The position numbers were made by a program, and so were the translations under genes. From the NCBI RefSeq assembly GCF_030687495.1, contig NZ_CP117435.1, positions 5,460,501-5,524,500 on the forward strand: 64,000 nucleotides of DNA, given 5' to 3'. Below the pieces are notes generated by a model. That model worked only from the letters and a program-made list of their open reading frames with translations. It made no database searches and was not told where the DNA came from. This DNA comes from Pseudomonas sp. FP453. GTDB lineage: Bacteria; Pseudomonadota; Gammaproteobacteria; Pseudomonadales; Pseudomonadaceae. This document shows, in pieces, positions 18,968 to 28,820 of this stretch (the stretch's first letter is position 1; each line of letters begins with the position of its first letter).

Positions 18968-20686
18968 ATGCGCCCACTCGCTCCCCTTGCCCTTGCCCTG
19001 TTGCTCACCGCTTGCGGAGACGGCGAATCGCTGTTGCCGCCCGATGCGCGCCTGCCCGATGGCGGCCGCTACCGGGGTGATGTGGTCAACGGCTTGCTGC
19101 AAGGCCAGGGTCGTGTGGACTACCCCAACGGCAGCTGGTACGCCGGGCAGTTCGACAAGGGCCAGTGGCACGGCCAGGGCGAATGGCATGGCAGCAACGG
19201 CGAGGTCTATAAAGGCGAGTTCCAGCAAGGCCTGTTCGATGGCCAGGGCAGCCTGACCACACCGGGCAGCAGCTATGTCGGCGGCTTCAAGCGCGGCCGG
19301 CGCAACGGCGAAGGCACCCTCAAAGAGGGGCAGATGACCTATCGCGGTGAATTCAACGCCGACCAGTATTCCGGCCTCGGCCGCCTGGAACTGGCGGACG
19401 GCAGCCAATACCAGGGCCAGTTCGCCCACGGCAAGCCGAATGGCGAAGGCCAGCGCAACGACGACAGCGGCAACCAGTTCAGCGGCCACTTCGTCGATGG
19501 CCAGCTTGAAGGCAACGGCACCTTCAACAGCGCCGACGGTGACATCTATGTCGGCCAGTTCAAACAGAACCAGCTCAACGGCAAGGGCCGCTATGAAAAT
19601 GCCGACGGCGACGTGTGGATCGGCCAGTTCAAGGAAGGTGCGCTGAGCGGCAAAGGCGAATTGATCGGCGTCGATGGCAGCCACTACGTCGGCCAGTTCA
19701 GCGATTGGCGCTTCACCGGTGAAGGTCGCCTGAACCTCACCGACGGCAGCTTCTATATCGGCGGTTTCGACAGCGACAGCTACCAGGGCCGCGGCACCCT
19801 CGTCCTCACCGACGGCACCGTGCAGGCCGGCACCTGGGTCAATGGCATGCGTGTGCGTGACGCCGACGGCAAGCTGCTGCCCGACCCGCTGGAGACCGGC
19901 GTATTGGCCCAGGGCCACTTGCTCGATGCCGCGCTCGCGGCCGTGCCCGCCTCGACCCCCGCCGTCGAGCTGTACAGCCTGGTGCTGGCCGGTGATGGCA
20001 AACAAAGCGTATTCCTGCGCGAAGCCGATTACGTCAGCAACATGCTTGCCACCCGTTTCGGCGCGCGCGGGCAGATCCGCCTGGTCAACCACCGCGACCA
20101 CATCGCCGACCGCCCCCTGGCCACCCGCGAAAGCCTGCGCCGCGCCGTGTTGACCCTGGCCGAACGCACCGGGCCGGAAGACCTGGTATTCATCTACATG
20201 ACCAGCCACGGCACCCACGAACACGAGCTGGTGCTGGACCAACCGCGCATGGAGCTGGCCGACCTGCCGGCCGATGAGCTGGCCGCCGTGCTCGCACCGC
20301 TGAAAAACCGCGACAAGATCATCGTGATTTCCGCCTGTTACTCCGGTGGTTTTATCCCGGCGCTGAAAGACGAACGCACCCTGATCATGACCGCCTCGCG
20401 CGCCGACCGCGTGTCCTTCGGCTGCTCCGAAGAGGCCGACTTCACCTACTTCGGCGACGCCCTCTTCGCCCAAGCCTTCAACCAGACCGACGACTTGCAG
20501 CAAGCCTTCAAACTGGCGCAACTGCACGTGGCCGAACGCGAACAGGCCGACAGCTTCGAAGCCTCTGAACCGCAGATCTGGGCCCCCAAAGGGGTGATCG
20601 CCCACTGGCAATTATTACGCAAACAGCAGGCACGAAAGGCGCTCGAAAGCGTCTCAATGAATAGCAAGGAAGCCAAAGGCAACTAA
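18968..20686 (+). CDS. MORN-repeat lipoprotein with C-terminal caspase-like (peptidase C13) domain
   Basis: 572 residues from the ATG at 18968 (an upstream in-frame ATG at 18917 would spoil the signal peptide). Lipobox LLTAC gives a short exported N-terminus. Residues about 35-310 are eleven or so MORN repeats (YxGxFxxGxxxGxG about every 23 residues). After a linker, about 325-560 is a peptidase C13/legumain-type domain: catalytic His in YMTSHGTHEH and Cys in VISACYSGGF, with RTLIMTASRADRVSFGC after it. The pair suggests a membrane-attached cysteine protease positioned by the MORN array. Substrate unknown; cell-envelope location inferred. A 29-nt gap separates it from the oxidoreductase, so the two may be co-transcribed. 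Confidence 0.85.
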   Translation: MRPLAPLALALLLTACGDGESLLPPDARLPDGGRYRGDVVNGLLQGQGRVDYPNGSWYAGQFDKGQWHGQGEWHGSNGEVYKGEFQQGLFDGQGSLTTPGSSYVGGFKRGRRNGEGTLKEGQMTYRGEFNADQYSGLGRLELADGSQYQGQFAHGKPNGEGQRNDDSGNQFSGHFVDGQLEGNGTFNSADGDIYVGQFKQNQLNGKGRYENADGDVWIGQFKEGALSGKGELIGVDGSHYVGQFSDWRFTGEGRLNLTDGSFYIGGFDSDSYQGRGTLVLTDGTVQAGTWVNGMRVRDADGKLLPDPLETGVLAQGHLLDAALAAVPASTPAVELYSLVLAGDGKQSVFLREADYVSNMLATRFGARGQIRLVNHRDHIADRPLATRESLRRAVLTLAERTGPEDLVFIYMTSHGTHEHELVLDQPRMELADLPADELAAVLAPLKNRDKIIVISACYSGGFIPALKDERTLIMTASRADRVSFGCSEEADFTYFGDALFAQAFNQTDDLQQAFKLAQLHVAEREQADSFEASEPQIWAPKGVIAHWQLLRKQQARKALESVSMNSKEAKGN

Positions 20687-20715
20687 GCTGTAACGTGTAA
20701 CAGGGGGGAAACACC

Positions 20716-21357
20716 ATGTACCTGACGCCTCAACATATCCTGCTGGCCGGTGCCACCGGCCTTACCGGCGAGCACCTGCTGGATCGCCTGCTCAACGAAC
20801 CCACCGTGACCCGCGTCCTGGCACCCAGCCGCAAACCACTGGCCGAACACCCGCACCTGGAAAACCCGGTGGGCGACCCGGCCCTGTTCTTGCCACAACT
20901 GAGCGGCCGTGTGGATATCGCCTTCTGCTGCCTGGGCACCACCATCAAGCAGGCCGGCTCGGAAGCTGCGTTCCGCGCGGTCGACCTGGACATGGTGGTG
21001 GCCTTCGCCAAGCGTGCGCGGGAGATGGGCGCGCGGCACCTGATCGTGATCAGCGCGATTGGCGCCGACCCGAAATCGTCGATTTTCTACAACCGCGTCA
21101 AAGGCGAAATGGAACAGGCGCTCAAAGCCCAGGACTGGCCACAATTGACCATCGTGCGGCCGTCGCTGTTGCTGGGTGAGCGCCTGGAACCACGCCTGGC
21201 CGAGCAACTGGCCGGGCCGCTGTCAAAGCTGATTCCTGGCAAGTACCGCGGCATCGAGGTGTGCGAACTGGCCCGGGCCATGTGGCGCCTGGCGCTGGAA
21301 GAGCAGGATGGAGTGCGGGTGGTGGAGTCGGATGAGTTGCGCAAGCTCGGCAAGTGA
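20716..21357 (+). CDS. NAD(P)-binding oxidoreductase (short Rossmann, HTATIP2-like)
   Basis: 213 residues. [19 protein letters not shown] near the N-terminus is the dinucleotide-binding GATGxxG loop, followed by [23 protein letters not shown] and [26 protein letters not shown], typical of the NAD(P)-dependent epimerase-like family that includes HTATIP2/TIP30. The substrate is unknown. It probably follows the MORN gene on one transcript. Confidence 0.82.
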   Translation: MYLTPQHILLAGATGLTGEHLLDRLLNEPTVTRVLAPSRKPLAEHPHLENPVGDPALFLPQLSGRVDIAFCCLGTTIKQAGSEAAFRAVDLDMVVAFAKRAREMGARHLIVISAIGADPKSSIFYNRVKGEMEQALKAQDWPQLTIVRPSLLLGERLEPRLAEQLAGPLSKLIPGKYRGIEVCELARAMWRLALEEQDGVRVVESDELRKLGK

Positions 21358-21381
21358 TTTTGCGGTGGCTGGGCCGGCCTC

Positions 21382-21473
21382 TTCGCGGGCAAGCCCGCTC
21401 CCACATTTTGATGGGTGAACACAGTCTTTATTTGTGAACACTGTCAAATGTGGGAGCTGGCCTGCCTGCGATG
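21382..21473. repeat. Mixed REPIN (two different REP types)
   Basis: The left unit TTCGCGGGCAAGCCCGCTCC belongs to another REP type than the right unit TGTGGGAGCTGGCCTGCCTG, which itself carries GGCC where other copies have GGCT. It lies between convergent genes. Confidence 0.75.
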
Positions 21474-21496
21474 AAGCCAGCCCAGGCAATACACCG

Positions 21497-21781
21497 CTAC
21501 AGGCCGCCCGTGGCGTTGAAGCCAACCCCCAACACCGTCAACACCGACAACGGCAACAACAAGGTATCGAGCAACGCACTCGCCGGCAGATCCACCCCCG
21601 GATAACTCGGCGCCTCAGCCCCAAACCGATCCTTGGCGCAGCAGCCGCCATTCATTGCATACAGATCCAGGCGCGTGCCGGCATACACCACCGGCGCGCC
21701 GGGTTGCGCCGCATCCAGCGTGCGCGCGGTGGCGCAGCCGGTCAGTTGCAGCACAAGCACCAACAGCAGCGCCTTATTCAT
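21497..21781 (-). CDS. YceK/YidQ-family lipoprotein
   Basis: 94 residues. Signal peptide with lipobox LTGC, then [19 protein letters not shown] and the family ending [24 protein letters not shown]. Function unknown; outer- or inner-membrane lipoprotein. Its start overlaps the ubiX stop by 8 nt, so it is the last gene of mpl-ubiX. Confidence 0.85.
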   Translation of the reverse strand: MNKALLLVLVLQLTGCATARTLDAAQPGAPVVYAGTRLDLYAMNGGCCAKDRFGAEAPSYPGVDLPASALLDTLLLPLSVLTVLGVGFNATGGL

Positions 21782-22403
21782 CGCTGCTCAAATGGTGCTC
21801 ACCCCAACGCGGCAGCATGTCCTGGGGAATATTCAGCAGGTTCAGGATGCGCGCCACCACAAAGTCCACCAGATCATCGATGGTCTGCGGCTGGTGATAG
21901 AAGCCGGGCGACGCCGGCAAGATAGTCACGCCCATGTTCGACAGCTTGAGCATGTGCTCCAGGTGGATGCTCGAATACGGCGCTTCGCGTGGCACCAGGA
22001 TCAACTGGCGACGCTCCTTCAAGGTCACATCCGCCGCGCGCTCGATCAGGTTGTTGCACGCGCCCGTGGCAATCGCCGACAAGGTGCCGGTGGAGCACGG
22101 CACCACCACCATCGCTGCCGGCGCGCCGGAGCCGGAAGCCACCGGCGACATCCAATCTTCCTTGCCGTACACCTTGATCTGCCCCGCCGCCGCACCGGTG
22201 TACTCGGTGAGGAACGCCTGCATCATCTGCACCTTGGGCGGCAGGGCGACGTCGGTCTCGGTAGCCATCACCAACTGCGCGGCCTTGGAGATCAGGAAGT
22301 GCACTTCACGGTCTTCGCGCACCAGGCAATCCAGCAGGCGCAGGCCATAAGGCGCGCCGGACGCGCCGGTCATCGCCAGGGTCACGCGTTCCGGGCCGCT
22401 CAT
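21774..22403 (-). CDS. ubiX: Flavin prenyltransferase
   Basis: 209 residues. [21 protein letters not shown] at the start and [32 protein letters not shown] are UbiX hallmarks. It makes prenylated FMN for the UbiD decarboxylase of ubiquinone synthesis. It overlaps the mpl stop by 4 nt. Confidence 0.96.
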   Translation of the reverse strand: MSGPERVTLAMTGASGAPYGLRLLDCLVREDREVHFLISKAAQLVMATETDVALPPKVQMMQAFLTEYTGAAAGQIKVYGKEDWMSPVASGSGAPAAMVVVPCSTGTLSAIATGACNNLIERAADVTLKERRQLILVPREAPYSSIHLEHMLKLSNMGVTILPASPGFYHQPQTIDDLVDFVVARILNLLNIPQDMLPRWGEHHLSSDE

Positions 22404-23749
22404 TTCAGCGCCTCGGCCAATTTACCGTGCAGGCCGCCGAAGCCGCCGTTGCTCATCACCACCACATGGGTGCCAGGCTTGGCGAGCTGCTTGACGTGTT
22501 CAATGATGCCTTCGATGGAGTCACAGACCGTTGACGGCACGGTGCACAGCGCGGCAATCGCCGGCAGATCCCAGCCCAGGTTGGCCGGTGCATACCAGAC
22601 CACCTGGTCGGCGTCGTTGACGCTTTCCGGCAAGCCATCGCGGTGGGCGCCGAGCTTCATGGAATTGGAACGCGGCTCGACAATCGCAATGATCGGCGCA
22701 TCGCCTACGCGTTTGCGCAGGCCATCCAACGTGGTCGCAATCGCCGTCGGGTGGTGGGCAAAGTCGTCGTAGATGGTAATCCCATTCACGTCGGCGACCT
22801 TCTCCATACGCCGCTTCACGCTCTTGAACGCGCTCAATGCCGCGATACCCATGGATGGCACCACGCCAACATGCCGTGCGGCCGCCAGGGTCACCAGGGC
22901 ATTGGCAACGTTGTGTTGGCCAGTCATATCCCAGTCGACGATGCCTTGGGCCTCGCCGTCAAACAGCACTTCAAACCGCGAGCCGTCTTCGCTGAGCAGC
23001 CGGACTTGCCATTGCCCACCTTCGCCGGTGGTTTGCACCGGGGTCCAGCAGCCCATGTCGATCACACGCTGCAAGGCTGGCTCGGTGGTCGGATGGATGA
23101 CCAGCCCTTCGCTCGGAATGGTACGCACCAAATGGTGGAACTGACGCTCGATGGCCGGCAGATCGGGGAAGATATCGGCGTGATCGTACTCAAGATTGTT
23201 CAGGATCGCCGTGCGCGGACGGTAGTGAACGAACTTGGAGCGCTTGTCGAAGAACGCGCTGTCGTATTCATCGGCTTCAATCACGAAGAACGGTGTATCG
23301 CCCAGGCGCGCCGACACCGAGAAGTTCTGCGGCACACCGCCAATCAGGAAGCCCGGGCTCATGCCGGCATGTTCCAGCACCCAGGCGAGCATGCTGCTGG
23401 TGGTGGTCTTGCCATGGGTGCCGGCGACGGCCAGTACCCAGCGGCCTTGCAGCACATGGTCCGCCAGCCACTGGGGGCCGGAGACATACGGCAAGCCTTT
23501 ATTGAGTACGTATTCGACCGCCGGATTGCCACGCACCATGGCATTGCCGATCACCACCAGGTCCGGGACCGGGTCGAATTGCGCCGGGTCGTAGCCTTGG
23601 GTCAGTTCAATGCCCTGAGCCTGCAGCTGCGTGCTCATGGGTGGGTAGACGTTGGCGTCGGAGCCGGTGACGTGATGACCCAGTTCCTTGGCAAGAACCG
23701 CCATCGAGCCCATGAAAGTGCCGCAGATACCAAGAATATGAATGTGCAT
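22400..23749 (-). CDS. mpl: UDP-MurNAc:L-alanyl-gamma-D-glutamyl-meso-diaminopimelate ligase
   Basis: 449 residues from the ATG at 23749 ([20 protein letters not shown]), with GAGG 6 nt ahead. Mur-ligase motifs: [13 protein letters not shown] for ATP and [16 protein letters not shown] plus [10 protein letters not shown] further on. Mpl reattaches recycled tripeptide to UDP-MurNAc. Its role links to LD-carboxypeptidase and the transglycosylases in this window. First gene of mpl-ubiX-yceK. Confidence 0.96.
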   Translation of the reverse strand: MHIHILGICGTFMGSMAVLAKELGHHVTGSDANVYPPMSTQLQAQGIELTQGYDPAQFDPVPDLVVIGNAMVRGNPAVEYVLNKGLPYVSGPQWLADHVLQGRWVLAVAGTHGKTTTSSMLAWVLEHAGMSPGFLIGGVPQNFSVSARLGDTPFFVIEADEYDSAFFDKRSKFVHYRPRTAILNNLEYDHADIFPDLPAIERQFHHLVRTIPSEGLVIHPTTEPALQRVIDMGCWTPVQTTGEGGQWQVRLLSEDGSRFEVLFDGEAQGIVDWDMTGQHNVANALVTLAAARHVGVVPSMGIAALSAFKSVKRRMEKVADVNGITIYDDFAHHPTAIATTLDGLRKRVGDAPIIAIVEPRSNSMKLGAHRDGLPESVNDADQVVWYAPANLGWDLPAIAALCTVPSTVCDSIEGIIEHVKQLAKPGTHVVVMSNGGFGGLHGKLAEALK

Positions 23750-23865
23750 GATCGACCTCGTAAAACATCGAGGCAGGTTAGCGCAGGAAGGGGGAAATCG
23801 CACTCTTTATGCGGGCCATGCCGAGCAAGGTGCGTGCGGCGCAACTCGCTCGGCAGTTCTGATAC

Positions 23866-24936
23866 TCAAGCGGTCATTGATGTATCAGATTGGTTGTCGA
23901 GGTTTTTCATCGCGGCGAGATAACGTAACTTGTCATACGATTCGAGCATACGTTCATATTTTTGCCCAATGAGTTCCAAGCGCGCTCTTGCGCCCTCAGG
24001 TATTGGTGCACCGGGTTTATACGGTTTAAAAATAATCCCATTCTGCCGGGTGGCTTTCTTTAATTGCTGTTCGGACTCGCGCAACAACTTTTCCAAATTA
24101 CCTAAACGCCCGTTTTCATCTTTCGGCCAACTTTCATCCTTGGTAAAGACCTTGCTGGTATCGCCCAGCACAAACATGACCGTGGTGGCCATGCCCAGTA
24201 GCTTCATCTCGAAATCGTCCAAACGTTCGCCGATAGAGTCCTGCACCACTGCGCTTGAGTCGGCCACGGGCGTGGATTGGCTGGCCGTGGCATCCGCCGC
24301 CTTGCCCTGGCTTGTCGCCCCCGGTAAAAACGGCGGCGGCAACACGCCCGGCGCATAGTTCGCCTTGATCGCCTCCCCACTGGCAACAGACCCCGCATAA
24401 GCCGCCACATTCATCGGCGCACTGACCAACCCGGTAATACCTGCGCTGATAAAGGCGTCACGCGCCACCTGGCTGGCCTTGGGTGTGGTGGAGATCACGC
24501 CGGCCTTGACCAGGCTCTCGGCGTCTATGACCCGCTTGGTGACCTCGGCGACGCTCATCGTGGAGCGCTTGCCCAGGTTCTCAAGCAGCGACTTATCATT
24601 GGCCTTGAGTTTATCAATGACTGACTGCGCAACATTCTTGAACCCGCCTTCGGGCTTGGGGGATGGGCCAGGCTTGATCTCCGGCTTGGGCTTGGGATCC
24701 GGTTGTGGTTTTGGCTTGAGGTCTGGTTTGGGCTTGGGTACAGGAACCGTGGAGGCAGGCGGCTTGCTTCCAAACCATGAAAAGAAACCCTTGCCGTTGC
24801 CCTTGAGGGCCCGCTTGCTGCGCGACAAAGGTTGATCATCGGGCGCAGCACCGGGTGACTCCGATTGCTGAGCCGGCGCCTCCGTGGGCGAGAGGGGTTG
24901 AGGAGTAAAACTAAGTGCAGGTGTTGTAATGTTCAT
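23866..24936 (-). CDS. Unrecognised Pro/Lys-rich protein, possible secreted effector
   Basis: About 356 residues from the ATG at 24936 (MNITTPALSF), which has GGTGA upstream; the ATG at 24951 is an alternative. The first 70 residues are rich in Ser, Pro and Gln with hardly any acid. About 85-125 is a PKPKP/DPKPKP repeat linker. The rest is helical, with a small hydrophobic stretch (FISAGITGLVSAPMNVAAYAGSVAS) and a charged C-terminal helix (LEKLLRESEQQLKKATR). The flexible N-terminus resembles type III secretion signals. I do not recognise a family. Neighbouring accessory gene remains (25184-28447) and a HrpL-like box further upstream make an effector role plausible, no more. Confidence 0.6.
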   Translation of the reverse strand: MNITTPALSFTPQPLSPTEAPAQQSESPGAAPDDQPLSRSKRALKGNGKGFFSWFGSKPPASTVPVPKPKPDLKPKPQPDPKPKPEIKPGPSPKPEGGFKNVAQSVIDKLKANDKSLLENLGKRSTMSVAEVTKRVIDAESLVKAGVISTTPKASQVARDAFISAGITGLVSAPMNVAAYAGSVASGEAIKANYAPGVLPPPFLPGATSQGKAADATASQSTPVADSSAVVQDSIGERLDDFEMKLLGMATTVMFVLGDTSKVFTKDESWPKDENGRLGNLEKLLRESEQQLKKATRQNGIIFKPYKPGAPIPEGARARLELIGQKYERMLESYDKLRYLAAMKNLDNQSDTSMTA

Positions 24937-25183
24937 CGTGTTCACCGCCATGGTTTTTGTTGTTTGGAAACACTGGAAGTTGTTGCCGCTATTAAGTGCG
25001 CAAAAAACTCCCCAGCCGTTCCAACAGAACACGCCACTACAACGTGTACGACAGGTTCACCACGATCCGGAAAACACGGTTCAGCTGACAACAACACATT
25101 TCCGTTCTTACACTTGGCCCCACTCTTTCCATTGGGTCCTGGGAGTGCCTCTCCACGCCTGGCGAGGAGAGGCTGGACGGTCC

Positions 25184-28100
25184 CTAGCTGGTTTGAATGG
25201 CCTGATGTTCGGCGTAGGTGTTTACCGACGGTTCGACATTAGAAGTCGGGTTACGTACTCCCTGTGCGATGCTGGGTTTGAAATCTTTCAACTCAGGACC
25301 ATAGGGTGCCTTGGTATGTGTGTCGAAGGCATACCACTTGCCATCGCGTTGCACCGCCACGACGGGTACATCTTTGCCCCCCGTACTCGGGGAGCGGTAA
25401 GTTCCTTCGGCGATAATCTGCTTGTATTCACCGAGAGGGACGTGCCGACTACCGCTTTGCCCGGTTAGGTGACGAGCGCTACCAAAGTAAATCACCGAAG
25501 ATTTTAAGTTGGGCATTGTTTTCAATACCGTCTTGCCTAACTTGAAAACACCCTTGCCTGCATCATAAAAACTGCCGAACGTGTTCAGCCCTTTTACCCC
25601 GCCCCTGGCAAAGCCTTTAAGGAAACCCGCGATGGCACTGACCCCTTTGGCACCTGCTCTAAGGGCTTGAAAACCGCCTTTCAGTGGAGGCGCCAATAAT
25701 AGCCGATGAGATCAAACAGCCCGGCAATCACCGCTTCATATTTCGCCATCAATGATGGCTTTAATAAATTTGTAACCAGGAATAAAGCCCAGAAGGAAGT
25801 TTTCCAAAAATGCACTCCGGGCCTTTGATTTCTCCCTTTCAGTCATTCCACGGGCCGCCTCCTTGAACTGATTGACTGCATCAGCATAAATGGAAGTGAT
25901 GGCCTCGGATATCTCGCCGGTCCTAGCCGACGCTGCATCCGTACGTAGTTTTGTGCGGCGGGGGCAACGCTTCAAACGTTTTACCCGAGTTCGCTCTCAT
26001 ATTTAATTCGTAGTGCTCACCTCCCACGATCAAGTGGTGACGAGTCCTCGTCCAACCATTCTTTTTACGTTCACTGACGTTTATGTCCCATCCCTCGGGG
26101 ACACCAGGAAGCCGCTCGCCCACCTTGATGATCTTGCCTAACGCTGGCGAGTAGACATAGTCGACTCTATCCCCATTGAGCTGAGTATGAATAAGGTACG
26201 CGCCCTGCCCAAAGAGCTTGAATATCGGATGCTCCTCGCTACCTGTGGGGAAGTTAGAACTTTCAGTAGGTTCTAGGTATTCCATTCCAACACGGCCACG
26301 TTCAAACCGATGTCGATCTTCAAGCGGTAATTGCGACACCTGATACTGGTAGTTGGCACCCGCCGCCTTACTCATATTCTGAGTGTACTTGTCAAACGCC
26401 TCGTCAAGTTTTTTCTCTATATTGCTCAGCGCGCCAAAGAGTTTTTGGAATTGCCTGAACGACAGTCCGTTGCGCCCCTCAGACACCCAGCGGAAACTGT
26501 GCAGCTCGCCCGACATATAAATATCCAACAACGAGTATTTTTGAGTATCTCTAAAAGTCACACCAATGCGCCTAAAAGCCGGCTTGTCAAATAGATGCGC
26601 CTTTTCTGCACCGTATACTCGCGTCAATTCAGCTATCGCCAACTCACGACGCGTCGGCATTGGGGTAGCGAATACTTCGGTGAAGTCAATGATGGCGTTA
26701 ACCTGCTTTTGCTGGGCTGCGGCTGCACGCTGGATAGTCTCGGGGCTGTAATTGCCCTCACTGTCTTCCTCAATGACGCCATTGGCGATCCCCCAATCAA
26801 TCAATGATTGCGCAGCAGCAATCTGTGAATGATGCTGATCGCCCTCTGTAATAGGCTCGTGGGCGTCACGAGCCATGATCTCGTCATAGCTCTGCCCAGC
26901 CGACGATCCGGGGGTGTCCAACTCGCGGCGCGTTACAGCCGCGCTGAACGCGGCCCATTGCACAGAGCCGTAGACCATAGATGACGGAATCCCCTTGACC
27001 AGGAACTCTGGGGATGACATCGCCAGTAATTGGAAGGCCTTCACTCTCGCCGCCGCCGGGCCAAAGCGACTGGCTAGGTGCGCTTCGAAACGCCTGACGA
27101 TTTCAGCCGGTGGTCGTTTCCAATTATCGGGTTGACGCAGGTTATAGCCGGCCAAATTATCTCGTTGCTGACCGCCATTCGGGTCTGCCTCAAGCCCTAA
27201 CGCGGCCAGCAATACTTCTTGGACGCTACTCGGGGTATCGAGTGCGCCAATCGCCACCTGTAGTTGCTTACCCAGCGCACGGGCTTGAGGAGTGCTGATC
27301 AAGGCTTGGATATACGCCTGGGGGTCCTGACTGGTCTGTATCGTCACCGCGTTAGGCACCCAGCGCGCCAGATAACTGACCAGTGTGGTCCCTTGCTCCG
27401 GCGCGCCACCCGGCGGCGGTGTTTGCTGCGATTTCCAGTCGCCGACGGTGGCATTGATTTGTTCCTGAGTCTCTTTGCTCAATGGCACGGTTTTGCCGAG
27501 CAACCCACCAAAGTTCCCCTCAGGGGGGGCAACCAATGGCGGCGCAGACAACGCGCGCTCCAGGTTTTCAACCTCCTCCGGCGTAGTGGGTGCTTGCAAG
27601 CCATAGTGCGTGAGCAACTGTTGGACACTCATCCTGACTGGCTGCTTTTGCTCTTCGCTCCACAGTTCGGAGTGGGGTGCAACCGTTACGAAAATAGCCT
27701 CCAAATTCGATTTCGCATTGGGCGTCTTGCTCTGCTGTTTCAAAGCATTGAGCAGATTCACCATCGTATTGGCGTCGCCTGCCGTGCGTAAAATCTCTGC
27801 GCGTTTTCTGTCATCCGGCAACGCGCCCTGACCGTTGAATATCGGGCGATTGGCGAGCTCTTTTGCGCGCTCTTTCTTATGCTCACTCGACCTGAGCGAA
27901 GGCTCACCATAAAAGTGCTGGATCGTACTTTGATCGACCTGAGTACCGCCAGACGCGCCCGTCTCAAACGCTTTATGGCTGTAAACAATATCGTAAGGAA
28001 AAACTATTTTTGCCGTAGAAATGAAATTATCAAATATTTCTTTACCCCCCCACTACGTTGGCGAGTTCTGGAGAGCTGCTGGTCAATTTTTTGCCGCTGG

Positions 28101-28447
28101 CAAATAGAATTTCCCCCTTGGTACGGTCGATGGTGAAGGCGCCGTTGGCTTCCCCGACAAGCGCTAGCAACTGTTTGAACACCGGCGACTCGACCAATAC
28201 TCGCAGCACCTCAATCCAACGTCCCAATGAGGACTTGGCTGGCACCTCAATCGGCTTGCCGGTTAACAGAGCCTCCCCATACTGTTTCGCCAAATCAGCA
28301 TCGGCGGCTACTCGAGAAAACCTCGGAGTCAGCCGATGGAAAATGCTGAGTGACAGGAGGCAATGCGCTTTTCGCTTCGTATTTCAACTGATTGGGATAG
28401 TTATTATTAGACCCGACATAGGCTAAACCACGATTAATCACAGTCAT
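25184..28447 (-). pseudogene. Large effector/toxin-like gene broken by at least five frameshifts
   Basis: Consecutive open stretches on the minus strand read as one protein of about 1,080 residues if single bases are corrected. It starts at MTVINRGLAYVG (28447). Breaks: one T short at 28317-28320 (EVF then SRVAADADLAKQYG); one G too many in the seven-base run 28045-28051 (NVVGG then KEIFDNFIST); a shift between 25925 and 25975 (FEALPPP then RTDAASARTG); one A too many at 25741-25743; and one base short near 25702 (FDLIG then LLAPPLKGG). The middle 630 residues (25923-27821) are the longest intact piece. No catalytic motif is recognised. C-terminus about GVRNPTSNVEPSVNTYAEH. Composition and size resemble large type III effectors or toxins, but identity is unknown. 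Confidence 0.7.
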
Positions 28448-28820
28448 GCAACACCTCACAGCTTTAATGAGCGGCTCGTCCTCGCGCCAAATGAAAAGCG
28501 CGTGCGACAGACAGATCATGTCAAAAGCCAATAAAGTTCAACGCGCATGCAATCATCATGAGCGCTGAAACTAACGACCGTTCATTCGAACACTGCAAAC
28601 TGCCGAGTCGTATCGCCCCCCTATAAAACAGCCCTACTCCATAAAACAAACAGACGACCCAGTTAGCACCCGAACTTCAACAATAAATCTTTCGGCTTCC
28701 AAGCCATTATGTGGTCACGCCCCATACAGAAGTTCCAACACTCCAACTGAGCCAGCAACACGTTACTCGGCACACATCTTAATAACCTTCTCACAATAAG
28801 GCGAATCCGAAACAAGAAAA
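28448..28820. other. 373-nt gap between the broken gene and the sigma-54 regulator
   Basis: AT-richer than the flanking core. Apart from the HrpL-like box at 28708-28736 I see no gene, RNA or terminator. An open frame reaches to 28531 ahead of the pseudogene's probable start but lacks a ribosome site. Confidence 0.5.
28708..28736 (-). promoter_or_regulatory. hrp-box-like (HrpL) promoter
   Basis: Read on the minus strand: GGAACT, a 16-nt spacer, then CCACATA. The HrpL consensus is GGAACC, 15-17 nt, CCACNNA, so only the sixth base deviates. It points at the broken gene, 261 nt before its likely start. A chance match somewhere in 64 kb is not excluded. Confidence 0.45.

Noticed and set aside
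18911..20611. 566-codon minus-strand frame opposite the MORN gene
   Set aside because: Repetitive antisense of the MORN repeats; the plus strand has lipobox and catalytic motifs.
24995..25022. Second HrpL-like box before the gene at 23866-24936
   Set aside because: Minus strand gives GGAACG, 17 nt, GCACTTA; too far from CCACNNA.
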